From: Streptomyces sp. PT12
GTDB taxonomy: Bacteria > Actinomycetota > Actinomycetes > Streptomycetales > Streptomycetaceae
NCBI RefSeq assembly: GCF_003311645.1
Contig: NZ_QEST01000282.1
Coordinates: 1 to 64,000, forward strand
DNA length: 64,000 nt
Reading direction: 5' to 3'
Below the pieces are notes generated by a model. It did no database searches, was not told where the DNA came from, and worked only from the letters and a program-made list of their open reading frames with translations. The position numbers were made by a program, and so were the translations under genes. This document shows positions 46,723 to 55,022 of this stretch, one piece after another (the stretch's first letter is position 1; the number at the start of each line of letters is the position of its first letter).

Positions 46723-46757
46723 TCCCCTGATCACGTCTGGGTTCCCCTGATCACGTC
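46723..46757. repeat. 15-bp direct repeat over the regulator's ribosome site
   Basis: TCCCCTGATCACGTC occurs twice with a 20-base period (46723-46737 and 46743-46757). On the minus strand each copy ends in AGGGGA, so the presumed Shine-Dalgarno region is duplicated upstream of the GTG. Confidence 0.6.
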
Positions 46758-46789
46758 GGCGGGGTCCCCGCCCGGTCCCCTGAAGGATC

Positions 46790-48094
46790 TCACCTCGCGG
46801 CCGCGGGCGCCGCCGCGCGGTCGCGCCAGGGGAGGGCGGCGGTCACCGTCGTCGGGCCGCCCGCGGGGGAGGTGATCGCCAGCAGGCCGTCGACGGCGGC
46901 CAGGCGTTCGGCCAGGCCCGCAAGGCCCGAGCCCGCGGTCGCGTCGGCGCCGCCTCGGCCGTCGTCGGTGACCTGCACCATCAGCCGGTTCTCGGCCCGC
47001 CACACGTCCACGCTCGCGTGCCGGGCGGCGCTGTGCTTGCTGACGTTCTGGAGCAGCTCGGACGTCGTGAAGTACGCGATGCCCTCGATGGCCGCCGCCG
47101 GGCGCTCGGCCAGCTCCACCTCGACGGCGACCGGGACGGTGCAGCGGGAGGCGACGGCGGAGAGCGCGGGGCCGAGGCCGCGGTCGGTGAGGATGGCGGG
47201 GTGGATGCCGCGGGCGAGGTCGCGCAGCTCCTGGAGGGCGAGCTTCACTTCGCCGTGGGCCTCGTCGACCATGCGGGCCGCTGCCTGGGGGTCTTCGGTG
47301 AGCTTCTCCCTGGCGAGGCCGAGGTCCATGGCGAGGGCGACGAGGCGGGCCTGTGCCCCGTCGTGCAGGTCGCGCTCGATCCGCCGCAGATCGGCGGCGG
47401 AGGCGTCCACCACGACGGTCCTGTCGCTCTCAAGCTGCTGGACGCGGGTCGCCGCCGACGAGGGTCCGAGCAGCGCGGACACCAGCGTCCGCTCCACGGC
47501 GGCCAGGGCCCGGATGAGCCACCCGGCCAGGATCATCATCAGCAGGCCGACCAGGGCGATCAGGGCGTACTCCCACGGGGTGTCCCAGATCCAGCCGCCG
47601 CCCTCGCCGTCGGTGTCGACGCCGACGCCCGGCTCGTCGGTGTACCGGGTGATCGCCCAGCCCCACAGCGGCAGCGTCAACGCGCCGAGGCCCGCCCCCC
47701 ACAGCGTGGCCACCGCGCAGAACGTCAGGGTGCCCCACGGCAGTTGGAGCAGCGCGTACGCGGTCGCGCGCCATGACACGTTGCTGCGCAGCATCGCCTC
47801 GGTCCAGGCCAGCGGGCCGCGGCGGCCCTCGCGCATCCGCAGCGGCTCGGGCTCGGCGACGGTGGAGCCGAGGAAGACCCTGGCCCTGCCCCGCTCGATC
47901 CTGCCGAACAGGCGAAGCAGCAGCAGGACGACCGCGAGCAGCGGCAGCCCGACAAAGGTGATCAGCAGGCCACCGCTGACCGAGAGCCCGGTGACGGCGA
48001 TCACGAAGCTGGCGATGCCGAGCGGGAGGTTGAGCAGGAGGTGGGTGCCCTCCCGCCAGGTGCGCGCCCCGAAGGGCAGGCGCAGAACGTTCAT
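46790..48094 (-). CDS. Sensor histidine kinase 1 (HisKA_3 type)
   Basis: A 434-residue membrane kinase. Four hydrophobic spans lie in the first 220 residues (sensor domain), then the dimerisation helix with the phosphoacceptor in [20 protein letters not shown] (His near 243). The HATPase domain is at about 340-425 ([22 protein letters not shown]). It pairs with the response regulator downstream. ATG 48094 has GAAGGAGA. A 304-bp part of its kinase core is identical to kinase 2. Confidence 0.9.
   Translation of the reverse strand: MNVLRLPFGARTWREGTHLLLNLPLGIASFVIAVTGLSVSGGLLITFVGLPLLAVVLLLLRLFGRIERGRARVFLGSTVAEPEPLRMREGRRGPLAWTEAMLRSNVSWRATAYALLQLPWGTLTFCAVATLWGAGLGALTLPLWGWAITRYTDEPGVGVDTDGEGGGWIWDTPWEYALIALVGLLMMILAGWLIRALAAVERTLVSALLGPSSAATRVQQLESDRTVVVDASAADLRRIERDLHDGAQARLVALAMDLGLAREKLTEDPQAAARMVDEAHGEVKLALQELRDLARGIHPAILTDRGLGPALSAVASRCTVPVAVEVELAERPAAAIEGIAYFTTSELLQNVSKHSAARHASVDVWRAENRLMVQVTDDGRGGADATAGSGLAGLAERLAAVDGLLAITSPAGGPTTVTAALPWRDRAAAPAAAR
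47133..47436. repeat. 304-bp direct repeat, copy 1 (in kinase 1)
   Basis: This segment is identical by reading to 49857-50160. It encodes the phosphoacceptor helix region through the start of the ATPase domain. Sequences outside it diverge. A second shared run of 74 bases is at 46902-46975 and 49626-49699. Confidence 0.85.
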
Positions 48095-48170
48095 CTGGTC
48101 TCCTTCGTGGATACTCCGGCCTTCAGGCCGGGGAGGAAACGAAGCTCCTGCGGAGCAGGGCAGGGGAAGG

Positions 48171-48193
48171 CGAATCGCCGCCGGGGCGATTCG
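48171..48193. other. Inverted repeat in the IS left region
   Basis: CGAATCGCC (48171-48179) and GGCGATTCG (48185-48193) form a 9-base stem with a 5-base loop, upstream of tnpB. It may be a subterminal structure of the element or a transcription block. Confidence 0.5.
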
Positions 48194-48252
48194 GCGTCTA
48201 CGGCCACCGATCGACACCCTTGGCTGACATGGGAGTTGATAGGCTGTGAGGC

Positions 48253-49461
48253 ATGTCGCGGCAGGTCAAGCGGGCGTTCAGGTACCGCTTCTACCCCACG
48301 GACGAGCAGGCGGCTGAGCTGTCGCGCACGTTCGGCTGCGTCCGTCTCGTCTACGACAAGGCGCTTGAGGAACGCACGCGCGCCTGGTATGGCGAGCAGC
48401 GCCGGATCTCCTACGTGGAGTCGTCGGCGATGCTGACCGGATGGAAGAAGACCGAGGGACTGGCGTTCCTGACGGAGGTGTCCTCCGTCCCGCTCCAGCA
48501 GGCCCTGAGGCATCTCCAGACGGCCTTCACCAGCTTCTTCGCCAAGCGGGCCGGGTACCCGCGCCACAAGTCCCGGAAGAAGTCGCGCGCGTCGGCCGAG
48601 TACACCCGCAGCGCCTTCACCTGGCGCGATGGACAACTGACGCTGGCGAAGATGAGCGGGCCCCTGGACATCCGCTGGTCGCGTCCCCTGCCCCAGGGGG
48701 CGGAGCCGTCCACCGTGACCGTCTCCCGCGATGCGGCGGGCCGCTGGTTCGTGTCCCTGCTGTGCCAGGACACCCCCGCCCCCGCCCCCGCCACGGGCGC
48801 GGCGGTTGGCATCGACGCGGGCATCACCTCCCTGGTGACCCTGTCCACCGGGGAGAAGATCACCAACTCCCGGCACGAGCGGCGTGACCGGGCGCGGCTG
48901 GCCCGCGCGCAGCGCCAGCTGTCCCGCAAGCAGAAGGGCTCGGCCAACCGGGACAAGGCCCGCCGCAAGGTCACCCGCATCCATGCGCGGATCGCTGACC
49001 GGCGCCGGGACTTCCTCCACAAGCTCACCACTCGGCTCGTCCGTGAGAACCAAACGGTCGTGATCGAGGACCTCACCGTCCGCAACCTGCTCAAGAACGG
49101 GCGCCTCGCGCGCGCCATCTCGGACGCGTCCTGGACGGAGCTGCGCTCCATGCTGGAGTACAAGTGCGCCTGGTACGGGCGTGACCTCGTCGTGATCGAC
49201 CGCTTCTTCCCCAGCTCCAAGCTGTGCGGGGCCTGCGGCACGGTCGCGGCGGGGATGCCGCTGGACGTCCGGACGTGGACGTGCGAGTGCGGCGTGGTGC
49301 ATGACCGTGATGTGAACGCGGCACGCAACGTCCTGGCCGCCGGACTGGCGGCAGCAGCCTGTGGAGACGGTGTAAGACCTCAACGGGAGTCCTCCCGGAC
49401 AGGGCAGTCGTCGATGAAGCAGGAACCCCAGCGGGCGACCGCTGGAACCCCCCGCCTCTAG
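48253..49461 (+). CDS. tnpB: TnpB RNA-guided nuclease (IS605 OrfB type)
   Basis: A 402-residue protein. The N-terminal helical region opens with [23 protein letters not shown]. The RuvC-like catalytic residues are Asp in [11 protein letters not shown] (near 188), Glu in [12 protein letters not shown] (near 273) and Asp in [12 protein letters not shown] (near 354). A zinc finger CGACG...TCECG lies between them, with the second pair as CxC. TnpB proteins are RNA-guided DNA nucleases and ancestors of Cas12. The guide RNA would be encoded at the 3' end, overlapping this gene's end and the right hairpin. Confidence 0.88.
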   Translation: MSRQVKRAFRYRFYPTDEQAAELSRTFGCVRLVYDKALEERTRAWYGEQRRISYVESSAMLTGWKKTEGLAFLTEVSSVPLQQALRHLQTAFTSFFAKRAGYPRHKSRKKSRASAEYTRSAFTWRDGQLTLAKMSGPLDIRWSRPLPQGAEPSTVTVSRDAAGRWFVSLLCQDTPAPAPATGAAVGIDAGITSLVTLSTGEKITNSRHERRDRARLARAQRQLSRKQKGSANRDKARRKVTRIHARIADRRRDFLHKLTTRLVRENQTVVIEDLTVRNLLKNGRLARAISDASWTELRSMLEYKCAWYGRDLVVIDRFFPSSKLCGACGTVAAGMPLDVRTWTCECGVVHDRDVNAARNVLAAGLAAAACGDGVRPQRESSRTGQSSMKQEPQRATAGTPRL

Positions 49462-49478
49462 GCGGGGGAGGAAGTCAA
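49449..49478 (+). ncRNA. Candidate omega-RNA 3' end at the element's right end
   Basis: A right-end hairpin (stem 49449-49457 with 49460-49468) follows the tnpB stop and is followed by TCAA. In IS605-type systems the omega RNA spans the tnpB 3' end through this hairpin, and the guide begins just beyond the element, here in the end of kinase 2. This is inference from the family; no RNA boundary can be read. Confidence 0.35.
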
Positions 49479-50704
49479 CGGGGTGCCCCTTTCGCGCTGT
49501 GCGCGTTCTTCGCGCTGTGCGCGCCGTGCGCGCGCGTGGTGCGGTCCCGCCAGGGCAGTTCCGCGGTGATGGTGGTCGGGCCGCCAGGCGGGGAGACGAC
49601 GACCAGGACGCCGTCGACGGCGGCGAGGCGTTCGGCCAGGCCCGCAAGGCCCGAGCCCGCGGTCGCGTCGGCGCCGCCTCGGCCGTCGTCGGTGACCTGG
49701 AGCATCAGGCGTTCCTTCGAACGCCAGCACTCGACGTCGGCGTGCCGTGCGGCGCTGTGCTTGCTGATGTTCTGGAGCAGCTCGGAGACGACGTAGTAGG
49801 CGATGCCCTCGATCGCGGGCGCGGGCCGGGTCGGCAGCTCGGCGGTGACCCGCACGGGGACGGTGCAGCGGGAGGCGACGGCGGAGAGCGCGGGGCCGAG
49901 GCCGCGGTCGGTGAGGATGGCGGGGTGGATGCCGCGGGCGAGGTCGCGCAGCTCCTGGAGGGCGAGCTTCACTTCGCCGTGGGCCTCGTCGACCATGCGG
50001 GCCGCTGCCTGGGGGTCTTCGGTGAGCTTCTCCCTGGCGAGGCCGAGGTCCATGGCGAGGGCGACGAGGCGGGCCTGTGCCCCGTCGTGCAGGTCGCGCT
50101 CGATCCGCCGCAGATCGGCGGCGGAGGCGTCCACCACGACGGTCCTGTCGCTCTCAAGCTCCGCGATGCGCCGCTCCAGCTCGTCCGAGGGCGCCAGCAG
50201 GCCCGTCACCAGCGCCCGGTCGACCTGGGTGAACCAGCGGGCGACCCACGGCAGCGCGGGCCACAGCGCCGTGGTGAGCAGGGCGAACGTCAGCCAGAAC
50301 GTCAGCGTGGACAGCGGCAGCCGCACGACGAAGAACAGCGCCGTGCGCCAGCCCACCGGGTCCTTCAGGGCCGACCACAGCCACGCGAAGAACTCGCCGC
50401 CGCGGCCCCGGTGCAGCGCGCTCGGCTCGTCCACGCGCACGTCGAGGAGCCACCTGGCGCGGGCTCGCTCCCAGGCGCCCAGGCGGCGGAGCCCCGACAG
50501 GCCGACGGCGAGCACCGGGAGGCCGATCACCGTGAGCGAGAGGAACGCCCCCGTCCACAGCCACACGACGACATAGAGGAACGTCGCCAGGGCCAGCGGC
50601 CAACTGGACAGCAGATAGCCGACCTCCCGCCACGTCCGGCGGTCGAGTGGCCCCCTGGGCGGCGGCAGCGGCCCGGTGCGCCCCGGCGAGGTGCTGCTGG
50701 TCAT
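49475..50704 (-). CDS. Sensor histidine kinase 2 (HisKA_3 type)
   Basis: A 409-residue paralogue of kinase 1. It has four N-terminal spans, the phosphoacceptor in [10 protein letters not shown] (His near 205) and the HATPase region [22 protein letters not shown]. The last 20 residues are a repetitive [15 protein letters not shown] tail ending where the IS begins, so its original end may be altered. ATG 50704. It has no response regulator of its own and would have shared that of kinase 1 before the IS entered. Confidence 0.88.
   Translation of the reverse strand: MTSSTSPGRTGPLPPPRGPLDRRTWREVGYLLSSWPLALATFLYVVVWLWTGAFLSLTVIGLPVLAVGLSGLRRLGAWERARARWLLDVRVDEPSALHRGRGGEFFAWLWSALKDPVGWRTALFFVVRLPLSTLTFWLTFALLTTALWPALPWVARWFTQVDRALVTGLLAPSDELERRIAELESDRTVVVDASAADLRRIERDLHDGAQARLVALAMDLGLAREKLTEDPQAAARMVDEAHGEVKLALQELRDLARGIHPAILTDRGLGPALSAVASRCTVPVRVTAELPTRPAPAIEGIAYYVVSELLQNISKHSAARHADVECWRSKERLMLQVTDDGRGGADATAGSGLAGLAERLAAVDGVLVVVSPPGGPTTITAELPWRDRTTRAHGAHSAKNAHSAKGAPR
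49857..50160. repeat. 304-bp direct repeat, copy 2 (in kinase 2)
   Basis: Partner of 47133-47436, same length and orientation, with flanks that diverge at once. The two kinases therefore exchanged or retained this core recently. Confidence 0.85.
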
Positions 50705-50822
50705 GGGCTCAAGGGTGCCGCGCGCCGATGGTGGTCGCCATGGGGTGGGTCGGTGAACGGGGGTAGGGCTATCCCCACCAGTTCCGGCTGGGCACGAGGG
50801 TCACAACGGGCGCGGCACCCCC

Positions 50823-50828
50823 TAGACT
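50823..50828 (+). promoter_or_regulatory. Possible -10 box of the second nuo operon
   Basis: TAGACT lies 64 bases before the nuoA2 GTG. Upstream, TCACAA at 50801-50806 is a weak -35 candidate with a 16-base spacer. No Rex-type operator was found in 50705-50891, unlike the first operon. Confidence 0.3.
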
Positions 50829-50891
50829 CCCGTGCAGTCGTACCGCACCCGCACCCCGCCCCTCGTTCGCCCGGTTCCGACGGAGGCCCCC

Positions 50892-51263
50892 GTGCCCGAC
50901 TTCTTCCACGGCTACGCGGTCGTCGGACTGGTCGCGGTGGTCGGTGTGCTGTTTGTCACGGTCGCGTTCGGCGCCAACGCGCTGCTGCGGCCCACGGTGC
51001 TCACCGAGGAGAAGCTGCTCACCTACGAGTGCGGCGTCGACCCCGTGGGCGAGGGCTGGGCGCACACCCAGGTGCGGTACTACGTGTACGCGTTCCTGTA
51101 TGTGATCTTCGCCGTGGACTCGGTCTTCCTCTTCCCCTGGGCCACGGTGTTCGCCGCCGACGGGTTCGGCGGGACGACGCTGGTGGAGATGTTCGTCTTC
51201 CTCGGCTTCCTGACCGTCGGGCTGCTCTACGCCTGGAAGAAGGGCGTTCTGACATGGACGTGA
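50892..51263 (+). CDS. nuoA2: Complex I subunit A, second cluster
   Basis: A 123-residue, three-span protein with [35 protein letters not shown] and the FPWATVF end. It is clearly NuoA but distinct from the first copy. GTG 50892 follows GGAGG; an upstream GTG at 50832 has no site. First gene of a ten-gene cluster. Confidence 0.9.
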   Translation: MPDFFHGYAVVGLVAVVGVLFVTVAFGANALLRPTVLTEEKLLTYECGVDPVGEGWAHTQVRYYVYAFLYVIFAVDSVFLFPWATVFAADGFGGTTLVEMFVFLGFLTVGLLYAWKKGVLTWT

Positions 51264-51814
51264 GACCCGCGCGGCCCCCCGGGCCCGCGCTCGGGCCGCT
51301 GGCGCGGCTGGCTCCCGAGCCGATGAAGGTCGTGCTCAACTGGGGCCGCTGCTACAGCCTGTGGGTGTTCAACTTCGGCCTCGCGTGCTGCGCGATCGAG
51401 TTCATCGCGGCCTCGATGGCGCGCCACGACTTCATCAGGCTCGGCGTGATCCCGTTCGCGCCCGGGCCGAGGCAGGCCGACCTGATGGTGGTCTCGGGCA
51501 CGGTCACCGACAAGATGGCGCCCGCGGTGAAGCGGCTCTACGAGCAGATGCCCGAGCCCAAGTATGTGATCTCGTTCGGCGCCTGCTCCAACTGCGGCGG
51601 CCCCTACTGGGATTCCTACACGGTCACCAAGGGCGTCGACCAGATCATCCCCGTCGACGTCTATGTGCCGGGCTGCCCGCCGCGCCCCGAGGCGCTGCTC
51701 CAGGGCATCCTTACGCTCCAGGAGAAGATCGCGAACGAGTCGCTGCCCGGGCGTTACGCCTCTCCCGCCGCGCTGACCAGCGGGCTTGTCGCCCCCGAGG
51801 GAGGCACCCGGTGA
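51254..51814 (+). CDS. nuoB2: Complex I subunit B, second cluster
   Basis: A 186-residue subunit. All N2 ligands are kept: the Cys pair in GLACCAIEF, the Cys in FGACSNCGG and the Cys in [11 protein letters not shown]. An unusual Pro/Arg-rich lead ([19 protein letters not shown]) precedes the core. It overlaps nuoA2 by 10 bases and nuoC2 by GTGA. Confidence 0.92.
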   Translation: MDVRPARPPGPALGPLARLAPEPMKVVLNWGRCYSLWVFNFGLACCAIEFIAASMARHDFIRLGVIPFAPGPRQADLMVVSGTVTDKMAPAVKRLYEQMPEPKYVISFGACSNCGGPYWDSYTVTKGVDQIIPVDVYVPGCPPRPEALLQGILTLQEKIANESLPGRYASPAALTSGLVAPEGGTR

Positions 51815-52485
51815 CGGTCGGCTGGCTGCCCGACGAGCCGGGCGAGCTGTTCGGCGAGGGCGCCGAGGCCGCCGAGGCGTACGGCGTGCTGACGGTCGAC
51901 GTCCCCGCGGCGTCGTGGACGGCGGCCCTGACCGCCGCGCGCGACCGGCTCGGCTGCGCCTTCTTCGACTGGCTGAGCGCGGTGGACGAGCCGGGCACGG
52001 GCTTTTTGGTGTGCGCGCACGTGGTGGCCGTCGGCGCCCCGCCGCGCCGCCTGCTGCTGCGGACGACCGTGCCGCACGAGGCGCCCGCGCTGCCGACGGC
52101 GACCGGCGTGTACGCGGGCGCGGCGTGGCACGAGCGCGAGACGCACGAGATGTTCGGCGTCGACTTCCCCGGGCACCCGGGGCTGACGCCGCTGCTGCTG
52201 CCCGAGGCGTTCGAAGGCCATCCGCTGCGCAAGGACTTCGTGCTGGCCTCCCGCGTCGTCAAGGCGTGGCCCGGCGCCAAGGAGCCGGGGGAGTCGGAGC
52301 ACGGCGGGCCCAAGCGCCGCCAGATGCTGCCGCCTGGGGTGCCCGACCCGAACGAGTGGGGGCCGCTCAAGGGGCAGTTGCCCCCCGCGCCCGCGCGCCG
52401 GGCCCGTGCGGCGGGCGCGCCCGCGCGCGCCGAGCGGCGCGCGCCCCGGCGCGACCGCGCGGCGGACGAGGGGGGCGAACGCTGA
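51811..52485 (+). CDS. nuoC2: Complex I subunit C, second cluster
   Basis: A 224-residue NuoC. The signature [17 protein letters not shown] is near residue 108, and the [10 protein letters not shown] segment follows. The last 60 residues are Arg/Ala/Pro-rich and low in complexity. No nuoD follows it, so the quinone-site partner must come from elsewhere, most likely the nuoD of the first operon. Confidence 0.88.
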   Translation: MTVGWLPDEPGELFGEGAEAAEAYGVLTVDVPAASWTAALTAARDRLGCAFFDWLSAVDEPGTGFLVCAHVVAVGAPPRRLLLRTTVPHEAPALPTATGVYAGAAWHERETHEMFGVDFPGHPGLTPLLLPEAFEGHPLRKDFVLASRVVKAWPGAKEPGESEHGGPKRRQMLPPGVPDPNEWGPLKGQLPPAPARRARAAGAPARAERRAPRRDRAADEGGER

Positions 52486-53444
52486 TGGACGCGTTCGACA
52501 TCGCCGCGCGGGTGCTCGCCGTGCTGATGGCGTTCCTGCTGCTGCCGCTCCTGGTGGGCCAGGGCGAGCACAAGGTGATGGCGCACATGCAGGGCCGCGT
52601 CGGCCCGATGCACGCGGGCGGCTTCCATGGCTGGGCCCAACTGGTCGCCGACGGCGTGAAGTTCGCGCAGAAGGAGGACACGGTCCCGGCGGGCGCCGAC
52701 CGCCGCGTCTTCCAGCTCGCGCCCGCCGTCGCGCTGATCCCCTATCTCGTGGTGCTGATCGCCATCCCGCTCGGGCCCGACGGCATGGTCGGCCAGGTCA
52801 TCGACGCCGGGGTGTTCTTCGTGCTCGCCGTGCTGGGCGTCGGGGTGCTCGGCTCGCTCATGGGCGGCTGGGCCTCGGGCAACAAGTACTCGCTCCTCGG
52901 GGGGCTGCGCACCGCCGCGCAGCTGATGGCGTACGAGCTGCCGCTGCTGCTGTCCGCCGCCTCGGTCGCCATGGCCGCGGGCACCCTGAGCCTGACCGGC
53001 ATCCTGGACGAGTTCAGCTGGTGGTGGGTGCCCTGGCAGCTCGTGGGCGCGTTCGTCTTCTTCACCGCGGGCCTGGCCGAGCTGCAACGCCCGCCGTTCG
53101 ACGCGCCGATCGCCGCCGAGGAGATCGTCTTCGGCGCGTACACCGAGTACTCGGGGCTGCGGTTCGCGTTCTTCCTGCTCGCCGAGTACGCGGGCATCGT
53201 GGTGCTCTCGGCGCTCACCGCCGTGCTCTTCCTCGGCGGCTGGCACGGGCCCTTCGCCGACCAGCTCGGCTGGCTGTGGACGCTGCTGAAGACCGCCGCG
53301 CTGTGCTTCCTGGTGATCTGGGCGCGGGTGGCGTGGCCGCGGCTGCGCGCCGACCAGATCCAGAAGTTCGCCTGGACCGTGCTCGTCCCGCTGGCGCTGG
53401 CCCAGATCGCGCTCACCGGAACCCTCAGGGTGGTGATGTCGTGA
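52485..53444 (+). CDS. nuoH2: Complex I subunit H, second cluster
   Basis: A 319-residue eight-span subunit. It has the [14 protein letters not shown] motif near residue 28 and [19 protein letters not shown] near 199, both close variants of the usual ERK..., E..RPPFD. The long charged tail of the first copy is absent. The ATG shares a base with the nuoC2 stop. Confidence 0.92.
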   Translation: MDAFDIAARVLAVLMAFLLLPLLVGQGEHKVMAHMQGRVGPMHAGGFHGWAQLVADGVKFAQKEDTVPAGADRRVFQLAPAVALIPYLVVLIAIPLGPDGMVGQVIDAGVFFVLAVLGVGVLGSLMGGWASGNKYSLLGGLRTAAQLMAYELPLLLSAASVAMAAGTLSLTGILDEFSWWWVPWQLVGAFVFFTAGLAELQRPPFDAPIAAEEIVFGAYTEYSGLRFAFFLLAEYAGIVVLSALTAVLFLGGWHGPFADQLGWLWTLLKTAALCFLVIWARVAWPRLRADQIQKFAWTVLVPLALAQIALTGTLRVVMS

Positions 53445-53986
53445 GCCTGGGATCCGGGCTCGCCAAGGGCCTTGCCGTCACCTTCCGCGCGATGACGCGG
53501 CGTGCGGTCACCCGGCAGTACCCCGAGCATCAGCCCGAGCTGCCGCCGCGCAGCCGGGGCGTGATCGCGCTGTTCGAGGAGAACTGCACGGTGTGCATGC
53601 TGTGCGCCCGCGAGTGCCCCGACTGGTGCATCTACATCGACTCGCACAAGGAGACCCTGCCGCCCGCCGCGCCAGGGGGGCGGGAGCGGAGCAGAAACGT
53701 TCTCGACCGGTTCGCCATCGACTTCTCGCTGTGCATGTACTGCGGGATCTGTGTCGAGGTCTGCCCGTTCGATGCCCTTTTCTGGTCACCGGAGTTCGAG
53801 TACGCGGAGACCGACATCCACGACCTGACCCATGAGCGGGACCGGCTGCGGGAGTGGATGTGGACCGTGCCCGAGCCGCCGCCGCTCGACCCCTCGGGCG
53901 ACGAGCCCAAGGAGGTCGCCGCGGCGCGCAAGGCGGCCGAGCGCGCGGCGGCCGAGCGCGAGGCCGCGCGGCGGGAGGGCGTGTGA
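53441..53986 (+). CDS. nuoI2: Complex I subunit I, second cluster
   Basis: A 181-residue subunit with both [4Fe-4S] motifs complete: [15 protein letters not shown] and [16 protein letters not shown]. It ends with an Ala/Arg/Glu-rich helix ([18 protein letters not shown]). In the absence of EFG it is the natural entry point for electrons from ferredoxin. Coupled on both sides by GTGA. Confidence 0.92.
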   Translation: MSLGSGLAKGLAVTFRAMTRRAVTRQYPEHQPELPPRSRGVIALFEENCTVCMLCARECPDWCIYIDSHKETLPPAAPGGRERSRNVLDRFAIDFSLCMYCGICVEVCPFDALFWSPEFEYAETDIHDLTHERDRLREWMWTVPEPPPLDPSGDEPKEVAAARKAAERAAAEREAARREGV

Positions 53987-54531
53987 GCGGCGGCAACGGC
54001 TATCTCTCGCCCTCGGGCCAGGAGATCGTCTTCATCCTGACCGGGCTCGTCATACTCGGCGCCGCGGTGCTGTGCGTCACCAGCAGGCAGCTGGTGCACG
54101 CCGCGCTGTGGCTCGTCGTCGCGCTCGGCGGCCTCGCCGTCCAGTACCTGCTGCTGACCGCCGAGTTCGTCGCCTGGGTGCAGGTGCTGATCTACCTGGG
54201 CTCGGTCGTGGTGCTGCTGCTGTTCGGCCTGATGCTCACCAGGGCGCCCATCGGCCCCTCGCCCGACGCGGACAGCCGGAACAGACCGGTCGCGCTCGTC
54301 GTGTCCCTCGCCTCGGCCGCCACGCTGGTGACGCTCGTGGTGGACGCCTTCCGCACCGCCTGGATCGACCTGGAGACCCCGCACGGCACGTCCGACCAGA
54401 TCGGCGACAGCCTCTTCCGCGTGTGGGTGCTGCCCTTCGAGGCGCTGTCCGTGCTGCTGCTCGCGGCGCTGGTCGGCGCCATCGTGCTCTCAAGACGGCG
54501 CGGCAACGGCCAGGGGAACGGGGGCTCCTGA
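53983..54531 (+). CDS. nuoJ2: Complex I subunit J, second cluster
   Basis: A 182-residue five-span subunit with the NuoJ segment [21 protein letters not shown]. It lacks the hydrophilic C-terminal half seen in the first-cluster copy. The ATG of nuoK2 touches its stop. Confidence 0.9.
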   Translation: MSGGNGYLSPSGQEIVFILTGLVILGAAVLCVTSRQLVHAALWLVVALGGLAVQYLLLTAEFVAWVQVLIYLGSVVVLLLFGLMLTRAPIGPSPDADSRNRPVALVVSLASAATLVTLVVDAFRTAWIDLETPHGTSDQIGDSLFRVWVLPFEALSVLLLAALVGAIVLSRRRGNGQGNGGS

Positions 54532-54998
54532 TGCATCTCGTCTACCCGGCCGTGCTGTCCGCGCTGCTGTTCAGCGTCGGCGTCTACGGCGTGCTGGCCC
54601 GCAGGAACGCCATCCTGCTGCTGATGTCGGTCGAGCTGATGCTGGCCGCCGTGAGCCTCAACCTCGTCGCGTTCGACGTGTGGCTACGCGACAGCGTCCA
54701 CTCGGGACAGGTCTTCACGCTCTTCCTGATCGCCCTCTCCGCCGCGGAGATCGGCATCGGCCTGGCCATCGTCCTGCTCGTGTACCGCGAACGTGGCGTC
54801 TCCGCGGTGGACCGGCTGACCGGGCTGCGCGAGGGCGCGGGAGAGGGTGCGGGAGAGGGCGCGGGCGGCCACCCGACCGAGGACGACCGTTCTGGGACCG
54901 AGGACGACCGTTCAGCGACCGAGTCCCAGACCGAGTCCGAGTCCGAGTCCGAGTCCGAGACGGCGACCGAGACAGCGCCGAAAACAGCGCCCAACTGA
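54531..54998 (+). CDS. nuoK2: Complex I subunit K, second cluster, with repetitive tail
   Basis: The first 100 residues are ordinary NuoK (three spans, membrane Glu in SVELMLAA and AAEIGIGLA). A tail of about 50 residues follows, made of repeats: [12 protein letters not shown], then two copies of TEDDRS(G/A)T, then five SE units and an [13 protein letters not shown] end. Most NuoK proteins stop near 100-110. The tail is acidic and hydrophilic and would lie at the membrane surface. The DNA under it is correspondingly repetitive. Confidence 0.88.
   Translation: MHLVYPAVLSALLFSVGVYGVLARRNAILLLMSVELMLAAVSLNLVAFDVWLRDSVHSGQVFTLFLIALSAAEIGIGLAIVLLVYRERGVSAVDRLTGLREGAGEGAGEGAGGHPTEDDRSGTEDDRSATESQTESESESESETATETAPKTAPN
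54830..54985. repeat. Coding tandem repeats in nuoK2
   Basis: The 3' part of nuoK2 has short in-frame repeats: a 12-base GCGGGAGAGGGT-like unit (54837-54868), a 21-base GAGGACGACCGTTC-containing unit twice (54880-54921), and 6-base GAGTCC units in a row (54926-54960). All keep the frame. Confidence 0.75.
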
Positions 54999-55022
54999 GC
55001 GAGAAGTGCACGAGGAGTGTTC

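Larger units (their letters stand above)
48112..49478 (+). mobile_element. IS200/IS605-type element with tnpB only (IS1341-like)
   Basis: The left end has hairpin CCGGCCTTCAGGCCGG (48116-48131) followed by GGGAGGAAACGAAG. The right end has a stem CCCCCGCCT-CT-AGGCGGGGG (49449-49468), then GGGGAGGAAG-type bases and TCAA (49475-49478), which resembles the right cleavage site of IS608-type elements. There is no tnpA, so it depends on another copy to move. The right end falls on the stop codon of kinase 2, and the left end lies just upstream of the kinase 1 ribosome site. Exact ends are approximate. Confidence 0.75.
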
